DNA of 64,000 nt. Source: Crossaster papposus. Its lineage: Eukaryota > Echinodermata > Asteroidea > Velatida > Solasteridae. A model generated the notes under the pieces. The model did no database searches. It was not told the DNA's origin and saw only the letters and a list, made by a program, of their open reading frames with translations. Location: contig JBAIAA010000519.1 of NCBI GenBank assembly GCA_037893245.1, forward strand, positions 310,001 through 374,000. Reading direction: 5' to 3'. Of this stretch, positions 11,026 through 22,800 are shown in pieces. Position numbers and translations under genes: made by a program. Numbering within the stretch: position 1 is the stretch's first letter; every line of letters begins with the position of its first letter.

Positions 11026-14000
11026 TTAAGAGATTTGAGTGACAGTTTGAGTCCATACCAGTCGGTCTGGTTGGCTTTCTGTAATGCTAGTCTGCAGCCG
11101 TTGGCTTGTCTCCGGTGCATCATTTTCAGTCCCCAGAGAGTGCATCTGGTCACCTGACAAGCCGAGTACGTCAATGTCGTGATCGCTGGCGTCGGTGGCC
11201 TCTGAGGGTCTCGGTAGGTAATCATGATCTGCCATGGCTACTGTCGCATTCTTCTCCTTAGGAAATAGAAACATTTTATTTGAAGGTTACATGGGGTTAG
11301 ATCTTTCATAAAAAGTTTTATAGCCTAGCTACTGTTACTTTTATGCACATGGGAGTTTGATCCCAGGCATGGAGGAATCAACTTGGATTTAACAAAAAAG
11401 GAGTCGATGTTTCACCAAGGCACTACTTTCAAGTCGTTACAAACCCCACATTTCCACATAAGGCCAAAAAAAAAAAACATGTTTAGCGTCACCGCCCGCT
11501 TTTTTCTTCTTTTTTTCTTTTTTGAAAAAAATGATAAATTTTACCATTTTGGTAAAAAAAACTTTAAAAAACAAAACAATATAACATTTTAAGATCATAT
11601 TTTAGACTTTATCATCACTGTGTACATGCGCTGGAAATATATTTTTTCTAATAGGAAGGCTAGGGTGTGACGTGTAGTTGTGTACAGTGCATACATGATC
11701 GATCCACATGAATTTTTATTTTTAATCGTGGGTGAACCATGTTTTAATTTTAAATTGGAAGATAGGGTGTGACATGTTCACTACATGACTCGAATTAAGA
11801 TGTCGGGCGGCCATTTAAAAAAAAAAAAAAAAAAAAAAGGACCTCCTCCTTCCTTTTTAAAAAAGGGCATGACGCTAAACATGTTTTTTTTTTATTTTGC
11901 CTAAGATTCATTGTCCCTTTTTTAAATATTTTTTTAAAACTTCCGAGATACTCAATAGCCAGTAACTTTTCTTCAGGAATAAATCAATGCCTATTTGTAA
12001 TGAGTTAATACTATTTGTACTAAATGAATACGAAGTGAATTTGACATCATAATGCGTTTGTTGCAAAAAATTGCCAGTTGAAATGTGTTCAACTTTTGAA
12101 AATTTGCAGTACGAAACACCCCTCTCCCCACCAACGTCACAAAATTCGCATTCGTGTTGGTTGTCGCACCAAGTATGTACCAGCCTTTAAATTAATACTT
12201 TGTCAAATTCAGAGCCAATTTCAGCCAACAGCCTCTCAACGTACGAGAAAAAAAGACCAGTCTCTTAATTTTCGACATTCTGACTTGTCAGTATCACATA
12301 CTACGTCTCGCACTTGGCGGACCAGAAACCAACCGACCAACCTGCTGGTTTTCCTCTTCTAGTTGCTGATTGGCCAATCGGTAGCACTCGAAAGCAACGG
12401 GCGTGTGCAACGGGCAGGTGCTGTCCAGGGATAGAGGATCCGCTGGGTGGGCGCAGGCCTCATGACCCCTGGTGCAAGGCGTGTATAACACCTGGAGTGT
12501 GTCCTCCAACACATCTGATGAAATCGTTAAGGTTCAACTCTTCTGCTATTGCTTAATTCTTTGTGAGCGCTTATGTGATGCCACTTCTCCGACCATAATA
12601 TGAGCACTGTTTATCTAATTAACTTGGCTATTGAAACACCTGCTGCAGTCAAATAATTTGGGACACACGCCTAAACAACATTGATGAACATTACAATAAG
12701 CCAGTTCGGTAGTCCAACGACTGGCAACAAGATTCAACGTGTGCTAAGTGCTAAATCCATCAATTTCAATACAAGTGTTCACACACCCTATGAGATTAGC
12801 GTTAATAAAAAGCACTGAACCAATTCTGCAGCTCAGAGTGCCAGTGGGTCCTTCAAGCACATTTTTTAGCCTTAACTCACTCTGTGAGTAAAAAGGATAC
12901 GTTCCATGCAAAAGCCTGTGATCGGCAGCGCAGGCTTTGCGCACTGCCCGTCCCCGCTGCAGTGCTTGCACTGGGCAGGCTTGCTGACCCTCTGAGGTCC
13001 CATGTAGTTTGGCGTGGCCTTGATGCGACGGTGTTTGGAGCGTTTGTGAAGCAGGGCCTCCCGTCCGTGCCGGTGATGGTAGGACCGCGTGGCCTGCAGC
13101 CGAAGGATCTTGCGCTTCTCTTTAGGAGTGGTAAAGCTGCCTAGACCCGGACCTAGACAGATTGAGAAAACAAAGTGGGACTACTCAAATATAAAGCAAC
13201 ATAAGACCATTTTGAGACCAAGGTACTCAAATTGTAAAGATCAGTGCTTGACTACAAACCTGCTTGGGCCAATTTCATGGAGCTGCTAAGCACAACAAAC
13301 TGCTAAGCACAACAAACTGCTAAGCACAACAAACTGCTTAGCACAAACTTGCTTAGTAAAAACAGGTTATCAGCTAAAACTCTATCTGCTTTTTTTTATA
13401 CAATGCAAAAACCAGGTCAATACCAGTTACAAACAATATACATCACCAGAAAATGTGTTTTTTTACCCTGTTTTTGCCAAGAAAGAATTTTCTTGCTAAG
13501 CAATGTTTTTTGTGCTTAGCAACTCCATAAAATCGGTTCCTGATGTTTGACCTCTGTGAATGCTGTATATTCAGAGAAAACAATCTTCTAAATTAGATTT
13601 TGATTTCAATTTAAAATTTGTCAAGTCGCAATCTTAACCAGTTCGTGCTGGGATTATTTTAACATCACCGAGAAGAGGCGCGTGATTATTTTTAACGAAA
13701 CTCGATCCGAGGCGGGTTCCGGCCGATGGTTTCAGGAAGCACACCCACGCATTTCGGGCCTTGCTCGCTGCTGACAGGCATTCCGGCCTTGCTCGTGACG
13801 TGTTTATGCATCATCGGTCATCCGTTTTAATCTGAGGAAAACTTTGTGTGTATATATGTCCTCCGGCACGAACTGGTTAATTGCAATTACAATCGCCATT
13901 CTTATTAAATGACCTTTTTTTTATTATTAAATGACAGAATTGCCATAAGGAATAATTTCGCAGTGAGTTAAGAGTCATTAATATCTTTCATTTTGACTAC

Positions 14001-17000
14001 CAAAGATTCCAGCCAGAGAAATTACCAGTGTACACTAGATCCAGGACACACCAAGCGAGCCCACGCGTAACTCACCAATGGTTTCCTTCTCCTGCTTAGA
14101 GGCCAGCAGGAACTGTCGGCGTTTCTCCCTCATCAGATGCTGGAGACGTTTGAACTGGTTGATGTAGAGAGACTGCAGACGAATCAGCTTCTCCCTGGTG
14201 ATCAGCGCAACCTCCTCAGGAGTGTAGACTCCTGCGTGCCTGTTCAAATATAGGGCAGAGATGCAAACATTTGTCATCTTGGAACCTTGGCGGATTTATT
14301 GAGGGGAGGTGTAAAAGGGCAGGGCCAGGGTGCCCTTGTTTGGGCGCCTGAAAACTGAACAGAATGCAAAGCCTGAGCACTCGGGCAACAACAGGTCAAC
14401 ATGAGACTCCTTAGTGGGGCTGTTAACGTCAAATATATGATACAGTTGTTTACGTTGTGACTAAAGCATTAAACGTCCCATGTTGGTTCTTCACGCTATG
14501 AAGAACATTTACAGATTAGTTAGCATTTTATATTTGACCTCTTGTGACCTATGAGAGGTCAATGACCTTTTACTGCTCAGTTGGTAGAGCGCCGGTCCGG
14601 TATTCCGGAGGTCGCAGGTTCAAATCCTGCCCTGCCTATTTTCTTTGTTCACTTAAAAATAATTCTTCAAAACTTCTTTTTCTGAAGACCCAAGTCTTTG
14701 TCATAGGTCTTCATACAATTGACCTAACACCGTTTGTGAAATTAGTCACGACCCTTAGACAACCTTTACACACGTGGATGCGCTGGGCGAAACGCACAGT
14801 AGCATATTACGCGGAATCATTGCACACACTGGACTGGATACAGAAATTGTCCCAGATTTCTGAGATAACTTTGCCTACGTGTACAGGCAGGCTTTCACAA
14901 ATGCAGTCGCGTGTTGAAACACATATCTGAATAATGCAGACTCCCCGGACCCCACTCACATTTTCATCATCCACTAAACGGGCTTGGCCAATGTGTTGCT
15001 AACAAGTTAGTAATGAAACGTGATAACGGGCCGGTTGAGCGTTCATGTTAAATTTGACGTGTATTCGTGTTTTAACAAACAGGGCGCACATGCGGCCGAA
15101 CAATGCAATTATTTGAAATGTTTTTTGTTTGTCCAAGATTTGGAATATCATGTGATGTTCAACAGATGCTATGATTGTATAAGAGTCATAGACGGTTATT
15201 GGTCAATTAAAATAAACAAATACTAGAGGGCAGATATGAAATGTTTGCACACATTTCATATCTGATCTCTGGTAACCTTCTAGTTCCAGAGGTCAATGAC
15301 CAATGTACACTATATTTATAATTATTTATAAGATTTACTCTTCAAACCCAAACTTTTTAAAGACCAAGTTTAAATGTTAAGTGCTCATGCTGTGAAAAGA
15401 ATTGACATGTGTAGGGAATGTCATATCTCACCGCTGAGGACCTTCAAGAGGTCAATGAACTTTGTATGTCCTATTTGTAGATATTTTGAAGATTTTTTTT
15501 TCAAAAGTATTAAAGGCAGGGATGTAGTGGTCAAGTCCATCACAAGTTCCTGTAAGTCCCTGCAAGTCCCTGCAAGTCCCTGCAAGTCCACCACAAGTCC
15601 TTCAGTACCAATTCAAATCACAAGCTATTCAAATCTGCTTTGACAAAAGCATTCCTTTGTCATTGTTCATCCAGTTACTGCCTTTATGAAAGGACTTGTG
15701 ACTGGCTTCACGAAAGAACTTGTAAACGGACTTGCAGGGACTCGACTACAACCCTGATTAAAGATAATGAGTGGCTAAGACGGCTTTCAGATTTTAAAGG
15801 AGGACATCTTACTTGAGAAGATCCTCTTGTTCACTGTCCACACTCTCGGCATCACTGTCGGTGGTTCCCCTCCACGCATGGTCAACTTGCATTGGATCCT
15901 CATCACTCTCACTTTCACTGGCGCAATCTGGCCATAATAAACACACATCATACAAACAAATGCCTTGTAATTCCAACATCTAGGTATTAAGTTTTTCCCA
16001 GACCTCTGATGGCGAGCAGAACATACTGTAGAAGCTTGTAGAAAAAAAACTACAGCTATAGGTAAAATTGTTGAGCAGGTGGCATATTAAGGAAAACATT
16101 ATGAACAATCTTCTTAAAAGATTGACTAGATTATAACGGCAAAAGAAGGCAGCGAGTTTCAAAGTCTAGCATAAGTTGCTGTGAAGGACCTCTGATGTTG
16201 TGAGGTTCGAGACTTTGGAAGGACAACTGTATATTGGTGGGATGCAGATGACTGCCTTGTAGAACGACGTGCTGTGAGTTGGGGTACTTTGAGACTGTCG
16301 AGTGGATGAGGCACAGGAGAATACTGTATTTTCCTGAAAACTGTTAAGACCAGCAAGCTGCCTGCGATGACTTAGAGACTAAATACCAAGCTCTGTATGA
16401 AGATACGGTGGAATGGAAGTTATGGCTGTCAAGAACCTCCAGGTTTGATTTTGGTTCTTTTCAGAACCAAACTCGAGGAAGAGATTTACAACATGGTGCT
16501 ACATGTACCACAAACGTCTTATCTTATTCTTTTTGCTCACATCCCTCCTAAACCCTTCATAATATTACATACAGACACAAACTGCATTATTTGCACTCTA
16601 TAATTTAAGGGGTCATCAAATCGCATGTAAGGTAGCATGGTAAATCTCTGAATTCAGTCAAACGAAAAATACATTTGGAGCCTTCATTTTAATTTCAACT
16701 GTGTGGTGATTTGAGATTAGAAGACCAAGACAATACCTAGGATTTTGGCAGCCACCAATGGCTGTGCTTCCTCCTGGGCCTCGGCCACCATTTTGTCTGG
16801 TTCTTGCTGGTAGCGATCCAAACTCTCTAAGATTTCACGGGGAGAGTTGCGCGGGAAGGGCTTCAGGCTGGCCTTGTGTCGCAGCACGGCGACCTTCTGG
16901 GCATGCTCGCGGCAATACCTGAAATGAATGGATACCGTTCAATGGTTTATTACGCACCTTGCTTTGGTCAAATAGAAAGAACAGCACCACATATACAAAT

Positions 17001-17930
17001 GTTACATTGGTTATCTTTTGTTCATGTTCTTAACAAACTTCTTCTCAAGAAAGTCCGGTCTAGGAGATCCTGGGGTGACAGGACATTTGCATCAGCAGCC
17101 GCAACATTATGGAACAAGATACCGGAACACATCAAACTCTCAACATCAATGGCCTCCTTTAAATCATCACTTAAAACATATTTTATGAAATTAGATTAAT
17201 TTAATATTTTTGTACCTTGGTTGTGATATTTACATGTGTTTTTCATACTTGTGTGTTGCTGCGCCCTGAGCATCTTTCTGATGGATACCGGCGCATTACA
17301 AATATTCATTATTATTAAAGTTCAGTGAACAAACGAGATGCGAGATCTGCGACAAGAGAAATGCAAGATCCGCGACGAGAGATGCGAGATCCGCGACGCG
17401 AGATGCAAGATCCGCGACGCGAGATGCAAGATCCGCGACGCGAGATGCAAGATCCGCGACGCGAGATGCAAGATCCGCGACGCGAGATGCAAGATCCGCG
17501 ACGCGAGATGCAATATCCGCGACGCGAGATGCAAGATTCGCGACGCGAGATGCAAGATCCGCGACGAGAGATGCAAGATCTGCGAGATTCGCGATGGCGG
17601 AAACTCAATACTTGACAGTTATACAGTACTTCAAAACAACCCATCAGCCCATAATAGCCATCATATACTGAATGATTTGAAAATCCCTACACCATGTTCT
17701 TACCCATCTCGCTTGTCAGCTTTGTGGGCAGGCTGCATACATCTCCGCCCTCCCTTGTTGGAGATAAAGGTACAGTGTTTGTAGGGTGCATTCTTGTCCT
17801 CTAGGACGTGGTTACTGCAGTACTCATAACCATCAAGACGATCCTGCATACAGATGCGATGGGCATAGTTGCAGAACAATCCGTCTGTGCGATGATGACG
17901 CCGGCTGTGACCCGTCTTCGACTTATGCAT
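11026..17930 (-). CDS. KANSL2: KAT8 regulatory NSL complex subunit 2 (KANSL2)
   Basis: Coding exons in order: 17930-17704, 16918-16737, 15927-15813, 14239-14076, 13152-12901, 12514-12342, 11256-11026 (stop TAA). Total 1344 bp, 447 residues, all phases match. KANSL2 is a subunit of the nuclear NSL complex, in which KAT8/MOF acetylates histone H4. Two Cys/His-rich modules are visible: near the N-terminus [19 protein letters not shown] and [16 protein letters not shown], with C-x-x-x-H endings; and in the second half [21 protein letters not shown] and STCPLH. Between them lies an acidic stretch and the family's [18 protein letters not shown] helix region. Human KANSL2 is similar in length (about 490). 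The ATG at 17930 is the first in the exon and lies just after an acceptor, so an upstream 5' exon exists but was not found; a short extra coding exon cannot be excluded. The last exon has little family similarity. Confidence 0.93.
11459..11905. mobile_element. MITE family D, copy 1
   Basis: Left end AGGCCAAAAAAAA then CATGTTTAGCGTCACCGCCC; right end is inverted: GGGCATGACGCTAAACATG and TTTTGCCTAAG. The body carries AGGAAGGCTAGGGTGTGACG and CGTGGGTGAACCATGTTTTA, shared with the copy at 57352-57668. It sits in the last KANSL2 intron. Confidence 0.7.
13266..13540. mobile_element. Foldback MITE with internal 17-bp repeats
   Basis: Left end GGGCCAATTTCATGGAGCTG and inverted right end (TAGCAACTCCATAAAATCGG). 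The left arm contains about 3.5 tandem copies of GCTAAGCACAACAAACT at 13286-13343. Weaker relatives lie near 41049, 43985 and 44410. Intronic to KANSL2. Confidence 0.7.
13553..14010. mobile_element. Deletion derivative of the 45.5-kb TTAA element, carrying a family B MITE
   Basis: Sequence left of 13637 (GTGAATGCTGTATATTCAGAG) matches 45590-45700, and sequence at 13930-14000 (GAGTCATTAATATCTTTC) matches 50150-50210. Only the ends of the large element are kept. The family B MITE 13638-13876 (CCAGTTCGTGC...CGAACTGG, TTAA on both sides) is inserted in it. Confidence 0.55.
13638..13876 (+). mobile_element. TTAA-flanked MITE family B
   Basis: CCAGTTCGTGCTGGGATTAT at the left, CGGCACGAACTGG at the right, TTAA at 13634-13637 and 13877-13880. 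Lies between KANSL2 exons 4 and 5. Confidence 0.8.
14566..14637 (+). repeat. tRNA-like sequence, probable pseudogene
   Basis: A good D arm (GCTCAGTTGGTAGAGC), an anticodon-arm-like CCGGTCCGGTATTCCGG and a perfect T arm (GCAGGTTCAAATCCTGC) are present. The 3' acceptor strand CCTGCC has no matching 5' strand, and position 33 would be C instead of T. It therefore looks like a tRNA pseudogene or SINE remnant. If functional the anticodon would read GGT (Thr), but I do not think it is. Confidence 0.5.
15517..15756. mobile_element. hAT-type MITE, second copy
   Basis: Reverse orientation relative to 2056-2286: begins CAGGGATGTAGTGGTCAAGT, ends GACTCGACTACAACCCTG. Flanking 8-mers are ATTAAAGG (15509-15516) and ATTAAAGA (15757-15764), a 7/8 match. 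It contains three tandem copies of GTCCCTGCAA. Intronic to KANSL2. Confidence 0.85.
16922..17316 (+). mobile_element. LINE 3' end (truncated non-LTR retrotransposon)
   Basis: Encodes the C-terminal tail typical of CR1/L2-like reverse transcriptases: [15 protein letters not shown], then [20 protein letters not shown] and [10 protein letters not shown] before a stop. A short 3' UTR follows, ending GGCGCATTACAAATATTC and ATT repeats. The element is 5'-truncated and sits inside a KANSL2 intron, antisense to the gene. Confidence 0.75.
17333..17597 (+). repeat. 21-bp minisatellite
   Basis: About 12 tandem copies of a 21-bp unit with core GATGCAAGATCCGCGACGC. Because 21 is a multiple of three, several frames on both strands stay open (repeats such as DARCKIR and ILHLASR); these are not genes. 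It lies in a KANSL2 intron right after the LINE tail. Confidence 0.9.
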
Positions 17931-17936
17931 ATTCTT

Positions 17937-19479
17937 CTGAAAGAAAAACAAAAAGTTATAAATTGTAGACATTTTCTTGTGACACATTATTGTAACTTAC
18001 CGGTTTATACTTTACACTAAACTTTTGCTGTGAAAGTTCGTTGGAGTTAAAATGTGTTTAACTTTTGCAAAATCGCAGTGCGAAAACGTGCTCACTGCAC
18101 CTTGCGGTGGTAACAAAACAAAGAAACCTCTCTTGTTTCTTATTCTTGTCAGTTAACATTTTCCCAACGATGGTGCAGTCACTAAAGAAATCTTGTCGTG
18201 TTTAATTTGGTATTAAACGACTACGAAAAAAACCACATAACCATCCCAAATCCTGCTCCAGTTTTCGGTGCCATACCAACTGAATTGCAGATGGTTTTTA
18301 GAGAATCCATCTAAATAATCATGTACCAGAAAGTAAACAGATCAGCAGGTACAAGCAACAAAATATCAATCCGACAAAAATATATATATTTCCACCACCC
18401 CCCCCCCCAATTGTTTTTTTTTTTTTTTTGCCCAAGTTTTGAATATTTGATAATTTAAAATGCAGTTTCGAAGATCAAATTCTGAATTATTCGAAAATGA
18501 ACAACCCTACCCTAGCATCTTGCAAGAACCATTGCATTTTAAGAGCATTGGTCTGGGGAGCTACAATGTAGATAACTAGATAAGCAATGTAAAATTGTCA
18601 GAATGTGTGGATTAAGTACCTATGGCCCCTGTTCTTTGTACAACAGGACAACAAAAATCCACCTTTAGATTACTGGACTCGGAAAACTATAACAAGAGCA
18701 TGGCAGTTTTGTTTAGAGAAATGTTGATAAGAAAAAAAATTAAAAAAATATTTTGGACATAAGGTTGTTAAAAAATAAGCCATTTTTTTGAATTATAATT
18801 TTTTTTTCCGGACAACAGTTTTTTTATTGCCCAATAAAATTTGTATCGTTTAATTGAGTATTAAACTGGATGCAAAACGTTTTTCGAGCCACTGCCTAAA
18901 GACACGACATTAAAAGTGAAAACACAAAACTGTCTGTTTGCACAGCACCAACAATAAAACGAGGCCAAATAAAAATATTAATTTCTCGTTGTCACGTGCA
19001 AAAAGGCTGTCACATCGGAAAAAGTTTTGATTTTATTTTTCAATTTAAAATTAAAAACAAAAAAATTGACAAAAATCTGAGTCATTTTTATTTAAAATTT
19101 GCCTTTTTCCCTATTGTAATTTGTGTTTTGTTTGCAGTTTTTAAGAGCTTGGCGCGACCCTATATAATTCAAACTTATAAATTCTGCATTAAAATCTATA
19201 TAAACTTTTTTTTTAAATGGCCAGCATCTTCCTTAAAAAAAATCTGGATAAGTCACAAGAAACTAACTTTTATTTAGCCTGAGAAAAGCACATTCTCTTC
19301 TGTAAGAAACTGTTTATAATTACAGGAAAATTGTGTCATTAGCATTAAGTTTAAGTTGAAAAAGTCATTTGGAACTTGAAAATAATCCCTGGCTAATTTG
19401 ACAATAGGTGACACAATCGAATTCAACACACAATATTTAGCCGGGCCACGTGTATTCACGTGTCAACCGCAAAGTAAAT
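17937..19479. other. KANSL2 5' intron or leader region
   Basis: The KANSL2 start exon begins at 17936 after a good acceptor, so this stretch is at least partly its first intron. It is AT-rich with poly-C and poly-T tracts near 18390-18430 and several TTTAAA-rich segments. I recognise no exon or transposon in it. Confidence 0.5.
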
Positions 19480-19876
19480 ACGTCACAGTTGTAAATAATT
19501 ATGAATATTCATGATTCTTAAAAAAAAAACGACGCCATCTTGATCCCACCTTTTTCATTTGCGGTCAACAGCGATAAAATATGTACACTAATTTCTCTCC
19601 TCAAATGACTCTAAAATGAAATTTTTCAAAGACACAAGATATCTACTAGTTACGCATGACAATACTTTGGCGATAATACTTACCAAAATTCGGCCGATCC
19701 ACCAAAGTAGAGCGAAGTTTCATTGAAATTGGTCTGACGACATCCGTGGAAAATTCAGCTTTTCAATCCCATGATGCACCCGAGTTCGGGATTTTACGCG
19801 AGATCTGGCGTGAATTTGCGAGAAAACCGCTTCTGCGCAGGCGCAAATCCTCTGTCTAGTCGTCGGTACGGGTTCC
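19480..19876. promoter_or_regulatory. Likely bidirectional promoter of KANSL2 and cyclin T
   Basis: The stretch just upstream of the cyclin T start is GC-richer than its surroundings. Visible motifs: TGCGCAGGCGCA at 19834-19845, an NRF1-type palindrome; CAATCCCATGATGCACC at 19764-19780, resembling a ZNF143 site; and CGCCATCTTG at 19533-19542, a YY1-like site oriented for a minus-strand gene. These are typical of animal housekeeping, often divergent, promoters. No TATA box was seen. Site assignment is by motif only. Confidence 0.5.
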
Positions 19877-22800
19877 ATGGCGGCTATTCCCGATCGCGAG
19901 CGGCGTTGGTATTTTACTCGCGATGTTCTGCTGAACAGTCCTTCTCGAAAATGTCAGATAGAGCCAGAGAAGGAACTGTCCTACCGACAACAGGCCGCAA
20001 ACCTTATCCAGGACATGGGACAACGTCTACAAGTGTATCCTTTTTTTCAAAGTTTGTCGGCCATCGCAAGTCCAGCATGTGTACACCGCATCACGTTGTC
20101 ACTTTGCCGCCGGAACCGGCATTGGCTTTTAAATTAAATCATGTTAAAACTCCACTTATTTAATACAGATAATATTATTTAAATATTACTTTTTCCTCAA
20201 AGATGTTTTTTATTTATGAAATAGTAATATGTTTTAAAGTCGTGACTGTTTTCTGGGTAAATTATGTGATTAAAAATCTATTCACATTTTTCATTAACAA
20301 TCATAGTCACCATGGTCACATGACTTCATTGTCTGTCTCATAAAATCATAATAGGTTTTATGTCAAATGATCGGTCATACTAATCACTGACAACACACCG
20401 ACAACACGCACAGCACCGACAACACATCCAAAACATATTCTATTATTGACACAAAAAGTAATTTGTAATACATACAAATTACAATACAAAAAGAGTCACT
20501 AAATTTTACATTATTTGTAAAAATGAAGGTTTTTTTCACGCGAATTTTTTTCTCCATCCAGCACGAGCGTTTGCCGCCATCTTGCCTTCGCACGCGGAGT
20601 TGAGATAGGCCGTGTTCGAATTACTTGGCTGCGGCTTGTATTACACACGAGTCTATGTTAGCAATGTTCAGGCTGGATAGAGATAATTTTTCGCGTGAAC
20701 AAAAACATAATCTTCACAAATGAAATGTAACCTCAAGTTGAGTGACACTCTTTTGTATCGTATGTATTACAAATCTACAACTTTTTTGTCAATATACATG
20801 TAGAATATGTTTTGGACGTGTTGTCGGTGGGATGTTGGTGCTATGCGTGTTGTCAGTGACTAGTAGTAGTATGACCCCTGTAAATAGTATAAAGAAACGA
20901 GTACTACTAACATGCCTGCCTAATCGAACTTTGTAGTTTTCACAGTGCTACTTCACTTGTATAAATCCGGCATAATTTCAAAATTAATAATGTGTTTGTT
21001 ATCCTTGACTTGACCTTTAACCCAGAAATCAATTGTGTATAAACACCGCCATTGTATATATGAACAGATTCTATGTGTTTCATTCCTTCTCACGGTTTCC
21101 TCGAAATGTGAGTTTTGACATTAACAATGAATTCACTAGATTCCATTACAACAATGAAACAATCTCTGTACATGTATTTGGATGGTTGGAATTTTTGTGT
21201 TACACCCTATCACTCAATAGTCCTAGTAACTCGGACTGTACTTATTGTTTTGGAGCAATTATAGAATGCAGGGCCCACTGACAACTCTTGACTTTATTTA
21301 CCCTAGGACATAGAATGGACTGACCTTAACCCCAACTCTGTATACCCCAATACCCATAGAATACAGGGCCTCTCCATTCTATGTCCTAGGGTAAATAAAA
21401 CCGAGAGTTGTCAGTGGGCCCTGCATGGGCACTGCATTCTTTAGTTAAGCCATTGTTTTTTAACATCTGGACATGATCTGGCGATAGTAGAATCTGAGGG
21501 AGCCCGTAGTGGTCGTTTAACATTTAAATTGAATCTCACTTTGCCAAATGTTTGCCCCCCAAGAGCATCAGATTTCACCCTCAAAACAGCCACAAAATTA
21601 CTTAATAAGCCATCGGAGATACATGTAAATATATATAATTATTGTCTAAATCCAGTTACATGTGCAGAATTCCGTATCTGGACATCTTCCAAGTTCTTGC
21701 CTACAAAACCTATAGGCCACAACAGAAAAAGTATTGTCAAGGATAAACTTAGTTTTCTCATTTCTAAACGGTGTTATCCATCTCCCGACATTTAATTGTC
21801 CTTTTATGTTAAAGCTGGGACATCCTCAGCATAACATCTAAAGTTCGGATATAGAATTCTTTCCTCCATGTCTTGTCTTTGGCTAAGGACAATTATTACT
21901 TCAAGATTAACCCTTTCTCTTGTTTACACTCCAATGCACTTTTTTTTAAAGCCCTATGGCGCTCCAAATCACTCTAAGGAATGCCATATGAAACTAAGAT
22001 CAACTGGGCCATGGTACTATGAGGCCACGATATATAACACTGTGTAACCAAAGCCATACAGTGTGTTTACCCATTTAATAACTACAGAAGTGCTCTTCAT
22101 TGTACATGCAAAGAATCCTCCAATGCACTGCAGCTGGAGTGATTTGGCATGTACCACTGCCATACAGTTAATTGCCCTCATAGAGGCAGGGTTAAACTGT
22201 TTTTTGTTCTTTTTAAAACTTTGACAGAGTATAGCAGCAGCGGCTTTGTTCCTAGCCGCCAAAGTAGAAGAGCAACCACACAAACTAGAGTACGTCATCA
22301 AAGTCCATCATGCATGTCTGCATCGCGGAAGTCCTGTCCTGGATACGAATAGTGATGTGAGTCGGACAACTTTTTTCAATAATAGTAATAATAATGCATA
22401 TTTATAAAGTGCATGTATCCACATCGTTAACTGATGTAGCTTTGTCTTGCCCAATAGGCCAATGAAACATCCAAATACCAGCTCAGCTTTCTGGGGGAGT
22501 ATACAGCTCGCTCAATGCTGCCATTTCAGGACAAATTAGATTTAACAACAAAAAACACAAAAACTGTCACAGGTACCTATTTATTTTTGTGTGGTGAGAA
22601 GCAATGAGGGGCAAAGTGCGTTAAAAAAAAGGTAGTACCAATCCACCACTTTTTTGTGTAACGTGGAGAGTAAAGTGCTTTTTCAAGGGATTTTCTAACA
22701 TATATAATTGGATATATAATTTTGTCTCTGAAGACCTTGTTAAGATCGAAATATTAGGCCCTCTTAACTTATTTGATTTGTATATTTCAGGTCATTCCAG

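Noticed and set aside
14566..14637. Functional tRNA-Thr
   Set aside because: The acceptor stem does not form and position 33 is not T.
11257..17703. Intronic H/ACA snoRNAs in KANSL2
   Set aside because: I recall that human KANSL2 introns host SNORA genes, but I could not make out an H/ACA box pair with stems here. A snoRNA covariance search of these introns would decide.
17315..17784. Repeat proteins on both strands
   Set aside because: Products of the 21-bp minisatellite in a KANSL2 intron.
22440..22570. Possible extra exon between cyclin T exons 3 and 4
   Set aside because: Exons 3 and 4 join in phase and match human cyclin T continuously, leaving no room for it.
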